A stretch of 64,000 nt of DNA from Vibrio sp. RE88 (GCF_013113835.1 NZ_VTYQ01000004.1:186001-250000); one strand, 5' to 3'. Shown: positions 8,889-19,192, counted from the first letter of the stretch. Notes: generated by a model not told the origin, from the letters alone. A program made the numbers and translations.

Positions 8889-10436
8889 ATGGAATTGTTT
8901 GCAGACCATCGACAGTCACAACAACCTGCTACCAATGAACGAGGTTCAGTAGAGCGGTTGGCTCCCCCATGGAAAGTACTGTTGATTGATGACGACGAAC
9001 AAATGCATCAGGTCACTAAGCTGGCTCTTTCCGATTTTGAGTTCGAAGGAAGGCATCTGGAGCTGATATCCGCCCACTCTGGAGCGGAAGCGAAAGCTAT
9101 ATTTGAGAAATCAGATGACATCGCTCTCGCCCTTGTCGATGTGGTGATGGAAACGGAGCATGCGGGCTTAGAGCTGGTCAAATATGTTCGTGAAGAGCTA
9201 GGCAACAGCTTGGTTCGTCTTGTTTTGCGAACAGGGCAGGCGGGGCAGGCGCCAGAAGATACCGTCATTCGTGAATATGAAATCGATGACTACAAAGAAA
9301 AAACCGAGCTGACCACACAAAAGCTCAAAACCCTACTTTATTCTATGCTTCGTTCTTATCGCGACCTTTGTCTGATTGAGCAACAGAAGAAGGGGCTTAG
9401 TAAAGTAATTGAAGCATCGGCGTATGTTCAAAACACCAACACGCTTCAGACCTACGCTACTTCCGTTCTAGAACAATTGACCTCGCTGCTAAAACTTGAG
9501 CAGTCTGCTTTATATTGTATTGTCCAACCAAGGCCAAATGGCGAAGAGTCACGAGCCTTAACGCTTGCTGCGACCGGTGATTTTGTTGATTTCTACAGTG
9601 AGTGTGCTTTTGAAAAGCTGCCAGCAGAAGTGTCCGAGCGTTGTAAACGTGTCTTTGAAGCACAAGAGTCAGAGAAATTTGGTGATGCCTATGTGTTGTA
9701 TACGCATGACGAGCAAGGGGTTGACTGCATTTTATATGTGAATGTTAAGCGTGAACTGACAGAATTAGACATGCAGTTGCTTGAGATCTACATGCAGAAC
9801 ATCGGCTTAACGTTTGAAAATCTCAGCTTGATGCTGGATATTCGCGAAACGTCTAAAGAGTTGGTGTACAACCTTGCTAATGCAGTCGAAGCGCGCAGTA
9901 AAGAGACGGGCGCTCACGTTCAGCGTGTCTCATTATTCTGTGAAAAACTCGCCCTATTGTATGGTTTAAGCGAAGCGGAGGCGTCTGTCATCAAGCACGC
10001 TTCACCGCTGCATGACGTGGGTAAGGTGGCGGTGCCTGATTCGATCCTTCACAAACCCGGCAAACTCAATGCGGAAGAGTGGGAGATCATGAAGAAACAT
10101 GTCGATTATGGCGTGGATATTCTGAGTAAATCTAAGCGTCGCCTGATTACCGTTGCGAAGGAAATTGCTGGCTATCACCATGAGAAATGGGATGGTACAG
10201 GTTACCCGAATGGTTTATCTGGTTTGGACATCCCTGTGACAGGTCGTATTACCGCGTTAGCCGATGTGTTTGATGCTCTGGGGGCAAAACGCAGTTATAA
10301 AGAACCATGGAGTGACGAAGATATTATGGTTGAGTTGGTTGCCCAAAAAGGCAAGCACTTCGAACCAGAATTAGTTGAACTGCTTGTCCTACATTGGGAT
10401 GAGTTTATTGAAATCCGCAATTCCCTACCAGATTAA
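8889..10436 (+). CDS. Response regulator with DUF3369 and HD-GYP domains
   Basis: A 515-residue cytoplasmic signalling protein, predicted to hydrolyse cyclic di-GMP. Order: receiver at about residues 28-150 (LLIDDDEQMH acidic pair; LALVDVVMET phospho-acceptor Asp), a DUF3369 GAF-like region at about 165-325, then HD-GYP at about 330-505. The HD pair is at His375-Asp376 (HDVGKVAVPDSILHKPGKL) and the GYP motif appears as HHEKWDGTGYPNGLSG near residue 437, so the catalytic set looks intact. The receiver shows an unusual LRTGQAGQAPED segment where many receivers have a simple Thr/Ser loop. It converges on the histidine kinase at 10447 and is a plausible partner. Confidence 0.9.
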   Translation: MELFADHRQSQQPATNERGSVERLAPPWKVLLIDDDEQMHQVTKLALSDFEFEGRHLELISAHSGAEAKAIFEKSDDIALALVDVVMETEHAGLELVKYVREELGNSLVRLVLRTGQAGQAPEDTVIREYEIDDYKEKTELTTQKLKTLLYSMLRSYRDLCLIEQQKKGLSKVIEASAYVQNTNTLQTYATSVLEQLTSLLKLEQSALYCIVQPRPNGEESRALTLAATGDFVDFYSECAFEKLPAEVSERCKRVFEAQESEKFGDAYVLYTHDEQGVDCILYVNVKRELTELDMQLLEIYMQNIGLTFENLSLMLDIRETSKELVYNLANAVEARSKETGAHVQRVSLFCEKLALLYGLSEAEASVIKHASPLHDVGKVAVPDSILHKPGKLNAEEWEIMKKHVDYGVDILSKSKRRLITVAKEIAGYHHEKWDGTGYPNGLSGLDIPVTGRITALADVFDALGAKRSYKEPWSDEDIMVELVAQKGKHFEPELVELLVLHWDEFIEIRNSLPD

Positions 10437-10446
10437 TTTTCTTGCG

Positions 10447-12381
10447 TTAGTTTTCATCTTCCAAAGGTAAGTTTGCCGGAAGAGTAAGCTTAAAATGTAC
10501 CCCTCCACCCGGTTGAGAGTTGAATTCCAGCTCTCCTTGGAGTTTTTGTTTAACAAGGTTAAACACCAAGTTAAGCCCCAACCCTGAACCACCCAAACCG
10601 CGTTTGCTGGTATAGAAAGGCTCAAAAATCTTTTGATGCAATGAGGCATCCACGCCACTGCCGTTATCGAGGTATTCAACGATTATGGATTCATCTACTT
10701 GGTAGAAAGAGATGCTGATCTCCGCTTGGGGTTGGTGATCAAAGGCGTGGTTGATACTGTTCATCACGAGGTTTGAGACAATCTGTGTCAGCACGCCCGG
10801 TAAGCTGTTCATCAAAATAGTCCGGTCACCCGTTAATTTGGGTTCAACGGGGATCTTACGAGTTTCAGGGTGCAAACTAGCTAACAGTGCTTCCAATACT
10901 TGCATGACGTTGAATTGAGAGCGAGCTTCGGAGACTTGATCGACGGCGGTTTGTTTGAAGTCCTTCACCAGTTTTGCCGCGCGGCTGAGGTTGTGCTCAA
11001 GCATTTGGCTGCTGTCAGACATACGTTCCATCAGCTTCTCAAACTGCGTGCTGGTTAGAGTCTGGGCAGCAAAGGCGGCGTTGAGTTCGCTGGTTACGTC
11101 TCTAATTACTGAGGTCGCGGTGACCGCGATGCCTAGCGGGGTGTTCACTTCATGAGCCACACCTGCTACCAAACCACCTAAGGCTGCGAGTTTTTCTGAC
11201 TCAACCAACTTGTCCTGAGTCTCTTGCAGTTGTTCCATACTTTGTTTGAGGTCGAGTGTCCTTGAAGCGACCATACGCTCAAGGTTTTGGTTAAGCTCTT
11301 CTAATTCAATCTGAGTCAGTTTCAGCTCAGTGATATTGATGGCCGTGCCTCTAAAGCCCAAGAACTGACTATTTTCATAACGCGCTTTGGCTTGGAACAA
11401 AAGATGTAGAGTGATGCTATTGATGGTGACACTTTCTTCAACTTGTGTGAAGTCATTACGCCTAGAAATGGCCTGATGCAGCCCTGTTGCGTCATGTAAA
11501 TCTTCGATATCAGAGAAGCTGAGGCCATTTACCGCAGTCAGTCCTAGTGTCTCTTTCATTGGTTCCGAGCAGTAAGTGAGCTGGCCTAGATCATTGGTTT
11601 CCCATAACCAATCCGAAGAGACATGCGTAAAGTCGGCTAGGCGTTCCTGTTCGCTCTTTATATTGTTGTAGAGCAAAGTAATATTGCTGCTGATTTTATT
11701 TGCGCCTTCTCCTAGCCAATCCAGCTCGTCATTTTTTTCTGTAATCCAGCGAGTATGTTCCAAAACCAATGGAGCGCTTGGATGGCGTGGATTAAACGCT
11801 CGTAAATACTGAGCAATTTGGAACACACGACGATTTACGCTGGCATGAAAAATAAACAGCATTACTGAACAAACGAGTAGCGTTTTGAAAGCGTTGAGTA
11901 GAAGTGTGGAAATAAACTGTTGAATCAGATAGTCATAGATTTCCTGCGCGTTTGATTCAACATAAATTGAACCGATATCTTCAGTATGGCCATCCTCAGG
12001 GTCGCGGTAGGTAAGTAAATAAGTGGCTTTGACGACATTGCCTTCTACCTCTTTACCGGAGTTGAAGGTGTAGTTCCCTGAGTGAACTTCAAGGTAGTCA
12101 ATTTTGGGCAGGTTGACTAATCCATCAAGTCTTTCTTGAAGAACGACTAAGTCGAAAGACCATAGAGATGAGGCCAACAAGCTGGCGTGCACGTCGCGTA
12201 TCTCAATGTGTCTTTGGTCGACGTCATTAAACTCTTTCTCATAATCCCAAGATAGCTGCAACAAAGTGGTGAGCAGTGTTACCACACTACTTAATGTCAC
12301 CATAAGTAGGATGATGCGACGACCAATTCGGCTATATAAAGGGTTATTGATGCTTTCTTCTACTTTTCTGCTGCGGCTCAT
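10447..12381 (-). CDS. PAS-containing sensor histidine kinase
   Basis: A 644-residue membrane sensor kinase. Membrane segments lie at about residues 20-45 and 165-187, enclosing a periplasmic domain of about 120 residues with no sensor family I can name. Then a PAS fold (about 245-355; DFTHVSSDWLWETNDLGQLTYCS), a coiled coil, and HisKA with phospho-acceptor His410 (GLVAGVAHEVNTPLG). The HATPase has its N box NLVMNSINHAF and G boxes (DNGSGVD, GGSGLGLNLV). The H-box glycine-rich form with VNTPLG is typical of the DctB-like group. It converges with the HD-GYP protein, 10 bp apart, and diverges from the binding protein at 12510, suggesting a shared signal. Confidence 0.92.
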   Translation of the reverse strand: MSRSRKVEESINNPLYSRIGRRIILLMVTLSSVVTLLTTLLQLSWDYEKEFNDVDQRHIEIRDVHASLLASSLWSFDLVVLQERLDGLVNLPKIDYLEVHSGNYTFNSGKEVEGNVVKATYLLTYRDPEDGHTEDIGSIYVESNAQEIYDYLIQQFISTLLLNAFKTLLVCSVMLFIFHASVNRRVFQIAQYLRAFNPRHPSAPLVLEHTRWITEKNDELDWLGEGANKISSNITLLYNNIKSEQERLADFTHVSSDWLWETNDLGQLTYCSEPMKETLGLTAVNGLSFSDIEDLHDATGLHQAISRRNDFTQVEESVTINSITLHLLFQAKARYENSQFLGFRGTAINITELKLTQIELEELNQNLERMVASRTLDLKQSMEQLQETQDKLVESEKLAALGGLVAGVAHEVNTPLGIAVTATSVIRDVTSELNAAFAAQTLTSTQFEKLMERMSDSSQMLEHNLSRAAKLVKDFKQTAVDQVSEARSQFNVMQVLEALLASLHPETRKIPVEPKLTGDRTILMNSLPGVLTQIVSNLVMNSINHAFDHQPQAEISISFYQVDESIIVEYLDNGSGVDASLHQKIFEPFYTSKRGLGGSGLGLNLVFNLVKQKLQGELEFNSQPGGGVHFKLTLPANLPLEDEN

Positions 12382-12509
12382 AGGGCTCTAAAGTCGTGTT
12401 TTAACTTGAGTATAGCCTGCACTGATTAACTTTTATAACGACCTATTGATACCAAAGATAGTTTTCAATCCTAAACTAAAGTATGACTTGTGGTTTTTGA
12501 GGGGGATCT

Positions 12510-13478
12510 ATGAGAGTACTGACGTTTTTGTTGTTACTGCATTGCAGCTTTGCTCAAGCGGAGAAAGTGCTACTTATAGAGAGCTATCATGCTGAGTATC
12601 CTTGGGATGCGAGCTACGTGAAAGGGATTGAGGAAGTATTGACCAGCTCTGCACAGTTGTATCGATTCCAAATGGACACCAAACGCTTACCTAAACAAGA
12701 TTTTGAATCACGTGCCGATAAAGCATTGGCCTACTATTATGATTTGCAGCCCGACATTGTGATATTGGGGGACGATAATGCGTTGAGCTATATGTTACCA
12801 AGGTTGTATAAGGAGCCTATTTCCATTGTGTTTTTAGGTGTCAACTCCAATCCACGTTATCTGCTGTACCAATATAGGGGCGAAGCCAAGATTACTGGCG
12901 TGTTAGAGCTCCCCCTTTATATTAAAAATCTTGGTGATCTTAGCCTCATCCATCCCGAGCGACATTTTAAAGTTCGTGTGATGTTTGACTCAGGGGTGAC
13001 TTCTAAAATTGCAGCTAAGCACATTCAACGGCAATACGAGATGATAAAAGATAATCTTGGTATCGAAACAGAGATATTACTGTTGTCAACTCAGAGTGAA
13101 TGGGAAGCAGCGATTATGGGGGCTGAAGCTGACGACGTGGCCTTCATCATTATCGGTTTGTATCATACCTTGATTGATGAAGCGGGTGAGAGTGTGCCTT
13201 CTGAGCAAGTGCTGCAGTGGACCAATGAAAACTCGACGATTCCACTGTTTTCTTTCTGGGATTTTGCTGTTGGTGCCGGGAAGACAAGTGGTGGTGTTGT
13301 TTTATTTGGAGAAAGTCAAGGGCAACAGGCGGGCACTCTGGTCAATCGGATACTGGCTGGCGAGATAGCTGATCAAATCCCAATCGCCATTGGTGAGCAG
13401 GGCAGAGCCATTTACTCGACGGCGGAAATGCAGCGTTGGGGGTTAAAGCCACCCTCTCATTGGCAGCCTATTGATTAA
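12510..13478 (+). CDS. ABC-type periplasmic substrate-binding protein (sensor accessory?)
   Basis: A 322-residue protein with a short Sec signal, MRVLTFLLLLHCSFAQA, and no membrane anchor. It resembles the ABC_sub_bind (PF04392) group: LIESYHAEYPWDASYVKGIEE and the PDIVILGDDNALSYMLPRLY segment are typical. No permease or ATPase is adjacent, and it is transcribed away from a histidine kinase, so a role as ligand-loading partner for that kinase is more likely than transport. Ligand unknown. Confidence 0.8.
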   Translation: MRVLTFLLLLHCSFAQAEKVLLIESYHAEYPWDASYVKGIEEVLTSSAQLYRFQMDTKRLPKQDFESRADKALAYYYDLQPDIVILGDDNALSYMLPRLYKEPISIVFLGVNSNPRYLLYQYRGEAKITGVLELPLYIKNLGDLSLIHPERHFKVRVMFDSGVTSKIAAKHIQRQYEMIKDNLGIETEILLLSTQSEWEAAIMGAEADDVAFIIIGLYHTLIDEAGESVPSEQVLQWTNENSTIPLFSFWDFAVGAGKTSGGVVLFGESQGQQAGTLVNRILAGEIADQIPIAIGEQGRAIYSTAEMQRWGLKPPSHWQPID

Positions 13479-13488
13479 AACAGATAAC

Positions 13489-13525
13489 AAAAAGCCCCAC
13501 AAGCTTGCGCTGGTGGGGCTTTTTT
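13489..13525. terminator. Bidirectional terminator
   Basis: Strong stem aaaagccccac / gtggggctttt with T-runs on both strands, between the binding-protein gene (+) and deaD (-), serving both. Confidence 0.9.
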
Positions 13526-13537
13526 AATGCTAGCTAA

Positions 13538-15463
13538 TTAAGCTTCGCTGCGACGGTCACGGCCATGACCACGTTCGCCACGGTAGTTACCGCGGTGGTC
13601 ACCACCACGGTTACGATCGAAGCGACGTTCGCCATCACGACGGCCACCTTCGCGTCCACCACGACCGCCTTCGCGGTTACCACGGTAGCCACCTTCGCGG
13701 TTGCCGTCACGGTTACCACGGTAACCACCGTCACGACGACCACCGCCATCGCGACCACCACGACCACCATCACGGCCGCCGCCACGACGTGGTTCACGGA
13801 AATCGTTGAAGTCACATACTACTGCATCTACTTGCTTCTGGCGGATGCGTAGTTTGCGTAGCTTACCAGCAGTCTCAGAAGACATTGCTTTTGGTAGCTG
13901 AACGTAAGTTTCGCCTTGAGCAAGTTTGATTGCACCGATAGAACCTTTCGTTAGGCCCAGTTCGTTTGCAAGTGCACCAACAATGTCTTTAACCTGAACG
14001 CCTTGCTCACGACCAACCTGAAGCTGGTAAGTATCCCAGTCTTGGTTGTTGAAGTTGCGGTCACGACCACGACCGTCACGGCCACCTTCACGGCGCTCTT
14101 TACGACGTTGCTTGTCACGCTCAATCGCTTCAATCATTGGATCTTCGCCAATGTAGAATAGAGGACGCTTGCCTTGCTGGCGTTTCAGTAGGATTGCTGC
14201 AAGCGTTGCTGCATCAATCTCTAGTGTGTCTTGTAGCTTCTCTACAAGCTCACCGAATTTCTCAAGAGATTTGTGTTCTTTCTCTTGCTCTAGCTCAGCA
14301 CCAAGTTTAACTAGACGAGCTTCTGCAACCTTGTCACGTAGTGGAAGTTGGATCTCTTCCATTGAAGACTTAGTCACGCGCTCGATAGTGCGAAGCATGC
14401 GAATTTGGTTAGTGCGAACTAGAAGGATCGCTTTACCTTTACGTCCAGCACGACCTGTACGGCCGATACGGTGGATGTAAGACTCAACATCGAATGGGAT
14501 GTCGTAGTTAAATACATGAGTGATACGTGGAACATCAAGGCCACGTGCTACAACGTCAGTTGCAACTAAGATGTCGATAACACCTTGTTTGATGTGATCA
14601 ACAGTACGCTCACGTAGAGACTGAGGAATGTCACCGTGTAGTGCAGATGCTTTGAAGCCGCGAGCACATAGCCAATCAGCAAGACGCTCAGTATCTTGAC
14701 GAGTACGCACGAATACGATTGACGCGTCAGTCTCTTCTGTTTCTAGAAGACGAGACATTGCTTCGTCTTTCTCTACACCTTTAACAACCCAGAACTGCTG
14801 CTCTACTTTGTCTACAGTGTGGTTTTTACCTGCAACGTCGATAGTGATAGGGTCACGTAGGAAGCGCTCAACAATGTTTTTCAGCATTGGAGGCATAGTT
14901 GCAGAGAAGAGTACTCGTTGTGCTGATTCAGGAGCGTGCTCCATGATTTCAGTTACGTCATCAACGAAGCCCATGTTTAGCATTTCATCCGCTTCATCAA
15001 GAACGAATGTGTGTACTTCATCTAGGTGTAGACGTTCACGGTTGATAAGGTCTTGAACACGGCCTGGTGTACCAACCACAATGTGAGCACCGCTCTTAAG
15101 TGCACGCATTTGATCAACGATTGAAGCACCACCGTAGATTTCAAGCACTTTAAGGCCAGAAATGTTTTGACCAAGGTTCTTTATTTCAGCAGCAACCTGA
15201 ATCGCTAGCTCACGAGTCGGCGCTAGAACGATGGCTTGTGGTTTACGCTGAGAAAGATCAAGCTTGTTCAGAAGTGGTAGAGAGAAAGCTGCAGTTTTAC
15301 CAGTACCAGTTTGAGCTTTACCTAGTGCGTCAGTACCTTCCATCAGGTGTGGGATAGCCGCAGCCTGAATTGGAGTTGGTGAAACGAAACCCATTCCGTC
15401 AAGTGCAGAAAGGATAGAGTCGTTAAGCGCTAAGTCGCTAAACTGAATTACAGAATCTGTCAT
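13538..15463 (-). CDS. deaD: ATP-dependent DEAD-box RNA helicase, CsdA/DeaD type
   Basis: Unwinds RNA duplexes in ribosome assembly, mRNA decay and translation, especially in the cold. The 641 residues show motif I AQTGTGKTAA near 45, DEAD at 156-159, SAT after it, and HRIGRTGRAG near 330. A DbpA-type RNA-binding domain lies at about 480-560. The tail from about 565 is a low-complexity Arg/Gly/Asp run with repeated GYRGN and GGRDGG units ending RGHGRDRRSEA, usual for vibrio DeaD. That tail produces long open frames on the other strand that are not genes. The gene ends at the shared terminator; RNase II nearby is a frequent functional companion but not an operon mate. Confidence 0.96.
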   Translation of the reverse strand: MTDSVIQFSDLALNDSILSALDGMGFVSPTPIQAAAIPHLMEGTDALGKAQTGTGKTAAFSLPLLNKLDLSQRKPQAIVLAPTRELAIQVAAEIKNLGQNISGLKVLEIYGGASIVDQMRALKSGAHIVVGTPGRVQDLINRERLHLDEVHTFVLDEADEMLNMGFVDDVTEIMEHAPESAQRVLFSATMPPMLKNIVERFLRDPITIDVAGKNHTVDKVEQQFWVVKGVEKDEAMSRLLETEETDASIVFVRTRQDTERLADWLCARGFKASALHGDIPQSLRERTVDHIKQGVIDILVATDVVARGLDVPRITHVFNYDIPFDVESYIHRIGRTGRAGRKGKAILLVRTNQIRMLRTIERVTKSSMEEIQLPLRDKVAEARLVKLGAELEQEKEHKSLEKFGELVEKLQDTLEIDAATLAAILLKRQQGKRPLFYIGEDPMIEAIERDKQRRKERREGGRDGRGRDRNFNNQDWDTYQLQVGREQGVQVKDIVGALANELGLTKGSIGAIKLAQGETYVQLPKAMSSETAGKLRKLRIRQKQVDAVVCDFNDFREPRRGGGRDGGRGGRDGGGRRDGGYRGNRDGNREGGYRGNREGGRGGREGGRRDGERRFDRNRGGDHRGNYRGERGHGRDRRSEA

Positions 15464-15773
15464 TGGGATCCTACTAAATTAATGTCAACAAAAGGTCCCA
15501 CGAGCTCTACCAATTCCATTACCAATCCAGTTCTTTGCTGAATCCGTTCAGATGCGGATAAGTCGTAAATCGCATCAAGCCGCTAGGGACATATCTAAGG
15601 GGGCGGAATTATTCCCTAAATGCACAAAAAAAGCCAGAAAAAATTGAAATACATCACATATTTTTCTCACTATTGATTAAAGCGAGTATTCAATGACCAA
15701 AAATAGTGAATATATGAATCTATTAGCGCGCAAAATAGTCGTTATCAACTTTCGAAACGGATAGGTAATATCA
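15464..15773. other. Divergent intergenic region deaD / amine oxidase
   Basis: 310 bp with no gene. The deaD side likely carries its promoter and a long leader, as is common for cold-shock helicase mRNAs; an AGGATCCC site lies right before its ATG. The part nearest the oxidase is AT-rich. I could not assign specific promoter hexamers or operators. Confidence 0.4.
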
Positions 15774-16931
15774 ATGGACAGGAGAAGTTTTACTAAACTT
15801 TGCGGCTTGCTCGGCATTAGTGCTGCCTTTCCGATAAGTGCTGCGCTCAGGTCACAACTGAAAAACACAAGAGTTGGCATTATTGGGGCTGGTGCTGCTG
15901 GAATGTGTACTGGTTATCTGCTCAAGGCACTTGGTGTTGAATATACCTTGTTTGAAGCATCATCGAGAGTTGGTGGGCGAATCAAAGAAGAAAACACATT
16001 CGCTGACTTTCCCTTATCAATGGGCGCAGAATGGTTACATGTCGCGCCGAGTGAGCTCGATCGTATCGCTCAAAAGTCAGTTAATGTTCGGCTTAGCCCA
16101 TATCCAAAAACGGCCAAAGTTGCCTATTTTGAAGATGGAAGCCTCTATGAGGACGAAATCGGAGACTATCAGGATGCAAGATTTACCAACAGCAGTTGGC
16201 TTGGCTTCTTTGAGCAATATATATTGCCAGAAGTAAAATCCAATCTGCATTTCGATACTGAGATTACTCAAGTAAATTATGCTGACGCGGGCGTAGTGCT
16301 GACCGATAGCCGACAGAGGCAGCACAAGTTTGATGTTGTTGTCGTCACTGTTCCACTGCCAATCCTTCGCAATGAGCGCCTTCGCTTTTCACCCTCACTT
16401 CCAGACTACAAACGAGATGCGATAAATCAGGCTTCGTTTTGGGGAGGAATTAAGGTGTTTATTGAATTTGAGAACCACTTCTATCCGACGTTTTTAGCCT
16501 TTCCCGATAGCGAGACTGATGACGGCCAGTATCTTTATTACGATGCTGCTTACGGACACAATAGCTCTAAACACGTGATGGGTTTGTTTGCCGTTGGAAA
16601 GCAGGCTCGTCGCTATCAAAGCCTTAATGACGCTGACCTGATCAATCAAATCTTTGCCGACCTGACCCCTGTTTTTGGTGGGCAAGTTCGTCATAGTTAC
16701 GTGAAGCATGCCGTACAAAATTGGAATGATGAGCCTTTCGCGATGGGGGCGTACCTTGCTGACAGCGCATCGTATCGCTGGCCGTCTAAATTGTTTAAAC
16801 CTGTGAAGGGTAAAGTGTTCTTTGCCGGGGAAGCCTACCACACTGATGAAGAGGATTGGGGTGGGGTACACAATGCTGCGCGGGCGGCGCGAAATGTGGT
16901 CGAGATGATCACTAATCACAAGTTTGAATAA
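15774..16931 (+). CDS. Tat-exported flavin-dependent amine oxidase
   Basis: A 385-residue FAD-dependent amine oxidase (NAD(P)-binding-like Rossmann plus amino-oxidase domain). The N-terminus MDRRSFTKLCGLLGISAAFP carries a twin-arginine motif (RRSFTK) followed by a hydrophobic stretch, implying export of the folded flavoprotein. The FAD dinucleotide motif VGIIGAGAAGMC lies near residue 34, the GG motif RVGGRIKE follows, and the C-terminal FAD motif FFAGEAYHTDEEDWGGVHNAARAA ends the fold. Substrate not predictable; polyamines or monoamines are family precedents. It stands alone, with no transport or pathway genes nearby. Confidence 0.88.
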   Translation: MDRRSFTKLCGLLGISAAFPISAALRSQLKNTRVGIIGAGAAGMCTGYLLKALGVEYTLFEASSRVGGRIKEENTFADFPLSMGAEWLHVAPSELDRIAQKSVNVRLSPYPKTAKVAYFEDGSLYEDEIGDYQDARFTNSSWLGFFEQYILPEVKSNLHFDTEITQVNYADAGVVLTDSRQRQHKFDVVVVTVPLPILRNERLRFSPSLPDYKRDAINQASFWGGIKVFIEFENHFYPTFLAFPDSETDDGQYLYYDAAYGHNSSKHVMGLFAVGKQARRYQSLNDADLINQIFADLTPVFGGQVRHSYVKHAVQNWNDEPFAMGAYLADSASYRWPSKLFKPVKGKVFFAGEAYHTDEEDWGGVHNAARAARNVVEMITNHKFE

Positions 16932-17042
16932 TGGTGTTTTCTGTGGCGATACCTCAAAGCGTTGTCATTGTGGTTTTAGTATGAACAATCGATGATAAAA
17001 CGCTTCTGCAATATACATTCAGCACATTACCTAGTACCATGT

Positions 17043-17123
17043 GGCGCAATAGATTGACTCCCAAAAATGGGCTCGTCACTACCTCGTGACGAAAGCTTAT
17101 TGACTTGGGAACAACATAGCGCC
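17043..17123 (+). promoter_or_regulatory. Structured leader candidate upstream of rnb
   Basis: Nested inverted repeats lie 50-130 bp upstream of rnb: an outer ggcgc (17043) with gcgcc (17119) and an inner 7-bp stem tcgtcac / gtgacga (17073-17092). It may be a 5' leader fold affecting RNase II translation. Read by eye without energy calculation. Confidence 0.35.
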
Positions 17124-17171
17124 GCATGCGTTTGGCATTCGGAATAAAGAACGAATTAGTTAGAAGTTAAA

Positions 17172-19175
17172 ATGTTCCAAGATAACCCTCTACTGGCTCA
17201 ACTTAAGCAGCAAATCCAGGAAACCCTTCCGAAGAAGGAAGGCACGATCAAAGCGACTGAAAAAGGCTTTGGTTTCTTAGAAGTCGACAGCAAGACCAGC
17301 TTCTTTATTCCGCCGCCATACATGAAAAAATGTATGCATGGTGACAAAGTAAAAGCCATCATCCGTACGGAAAAAGAGCGCGAAGTGGCGGAGCCAGAAG
17401 AGCTGTTGGAACAAGGCGTTACTCGCTTTATCGGCCGCGTTAAATTGTTTAAAGGCAAACTGAATGTTGCGCCTGATCACCCGCAGCTTAAAAAACTCTC
17501 TTTGAAAGCTAGGGTTAAAAAAGGCCTGAAAAGTGACGATTTTAAAGAAGGTGATTGGGTTGTTGCGCATTTAATTCGCCACCCATTGAAAGGCGATAAC
17601 GGCTTTTTTGTCGAAATCTCAGAGAAGATCACTGATGCGGACGACAAAATCGCACCTTGGTGGGTAACGTTAGCGCAAAATGATCTACCAAACAGTGAAC
17701 CTGCAGGTATCGACAACTGGGAAATCAAAGATGACGCGGAATTAGAACGTGTCGACATGACGCATGTGCCGTTTGTAACTATCGATGGTGAATCAACCAA
17801 AGATATGGACGATGCACTGTACGCGAAGAAGACTGAATCTGGTGATTTTGAGCTGACAATTGCGATTGCAGATCCAACGGCTTATATCACGCCGGACAGC
17901 GATATGGACAAGGTCGCCCGAGAGCGCGGCTTTACCATTTATCTTCCGGGTCGCAACATCCCTATGCTACCTCGTGATTTGGCTGATGAGCTGTGTTCTC
18001 TGATTGAAAACGAAGAACGTCCGGCACTGTGCTGTACAGTAACAATCAGCAAAGATGGTGTTATTGGCGATGACGTTAAGTTCTTCGCTGCGAACATCAA
18101 ATCCCACGCACGTCTGGCTTATGATCATGTGTCTGATTGGCTTGAAACAGGTCAATCTGAAGCGTGGCAGCCAACGGAAGAGATTGCTGAAATTGTTCGT
18201 GACTTGTATGAGTTTTCTAAAGCTCGCGCTGAGTGGCGTGAAACGCACGCGGTAGTGTTCCCAGATCGCCCTGATTACCGATTCGAGCTAAGTGAAGATA
18301 ACGACGTCGTGGCTATTCATGCAGATATGCGCCGCTCAGCGAATCGCTTGGTTGAAGAATCTATGATTACGGCAAACATCTGTGCAGGTAAAGCGCTGAA
18401 GGCGAGCTTTGATTCAGGTGTATTTAATACTCACGCAGGTTTCAAACCAGAAAAGATCGCTGACGTGATTGAGCTGGTTAACCCAGAAGGTGAGCTGCCA
18501 TTTACCGCTGAGAGTGTGGTGACTCTGGAAGGGTTTGCGGAACTTCGTCGCTGGTTAGCAAAACAAGAGACGAGCTACCTCGATAACCGTATTCGTAAAT
18601 ACCAAGCTTACAGCGAAATTGGTAACCAACCTTTGCCTCACTATGCAATGGGCTTAGAGCTGTACGCAACATGGACCTCTCCAATTCGTAAGTACGGTGA
18701 CATGATTAACCACCGTATGCTGAAAGCACACATTCTAGGTAAAGCGCCGGTACAAACAGCGGATGAAAGTGTTGGCGAAGAACTCGCACTGCATCGTAAA
18801 CACCATAAGATTGCAGAGCGCAATGTTGGTGATTGGTTGTATGCTCGCACGTTAGCTGAAGAACCGGCAAAAGAGACGGTATTTAATGGCGAAATCTTTG
18901 ACGTGTCTCGTGCAGGCATTCGCGTTCGCCTGATTGAAAATGGTGCTGCGGCGTTTGTTCCAGGCTCCTTGATTCTGGCAAACAAAGAACGTCTAGAATG
19001 CAATGGTGAAGCGGGTACTGTATCTATCGATAAGGAAGTTATCTACCGTTTGGGTGACGTGGTTGAATTGGTATTGAATGATGTCAACCAAGAAACACGC
19101 AGTATTGTCGCGAAGCCAACTCAAGTCTTTGAAGATGTAAAGGCACCTGAAGCAGCAGAAACACCAGCGGAATAA
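17172..19175 (+). CDS. rnb: Exoribonuclease II
   Basis: Degrades single-stranded RNA processively 3' to 5'. The 667 residues begin [16 protein letters not shown], closely like E. coli RNase II, rather than the longer RNase R. N-terminal cold-shock-type domains precede the RNB catalytic domain, where [14 protein letters not shown] supplies the acidic metal ligands Asp205, Asp211, Asp213 and Asp214. An S1 domain lies at the C-terminus ([26 protein letters not shown]). The protein is about 20 residues longer than the E. coli one, mostly an acidic Ala/Glu/Pro tail. A clear intrinsic terminator follows. Confidence 0.97.
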   Translation: MFQDNPLLAQLKQQIQETLPKKEGTIKATEKGFGFLEVDSKTSFFIPPPYMKKCMHGDKVKAIIRTEKEREVAEPEELLEQGVTRFIGRVKLFKGKLNVAPDHPQLKKLSLKARVKKGLKSDDFKEGDWVVAHLIRHPLKGDNGFFVEISEKITDADDKIAPWWVTLAQNDLPNSEPAGIDNWEIKDDAELERVDMTHVPFVTIDGESTKDMDDALYAKKTESGDFELTIAIADPTAYITPDSDMDKVARERGFTIYLPGRNIPMLPRDLADELCSLIENEERPALCCTVTISKDGVIGDDVKFFAANIKSHARLAYDHVSDWLETGQSEAWQPTEEIAEIVRDLYEFSKARAEWRETHAVVFPDRPDYRFELSEDNDVVAIHADMRRSANRLVEESMITANICAGKALKASFDSGVFNTHAGFKPEKIADVIELVNPEGELPFTAESVVTLEGFAELRRWLAKQETSYLDNRIRKYQAYSEIGNQPLPHYAMGLELYATWTSPIRKYGDMINHRMLKAHILGKAPVQTADESVGEELALHRKHHKIAERNVGDWLYARTLAEEPAKETVFNGEIFDVSRAGIRVRLIENGAAAFVPGSLILANKERLECNGEAGTVSIDKEVIYRLGDVVELVLNDVNQETRSIVAKPTQVFEDVKAPEAAETPAE

Positions 19176-19192
19176 TTCGATTCTTGATAAAT

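Noticed and set aside
13534..13852. Long Val/Thr-rich open frames on both strands over the deaD tail.
   Set aside because: They are shadows of the low-complexity Arg/Gly repeat of DeaD; composition is not protein-like and there is no ribosome site.
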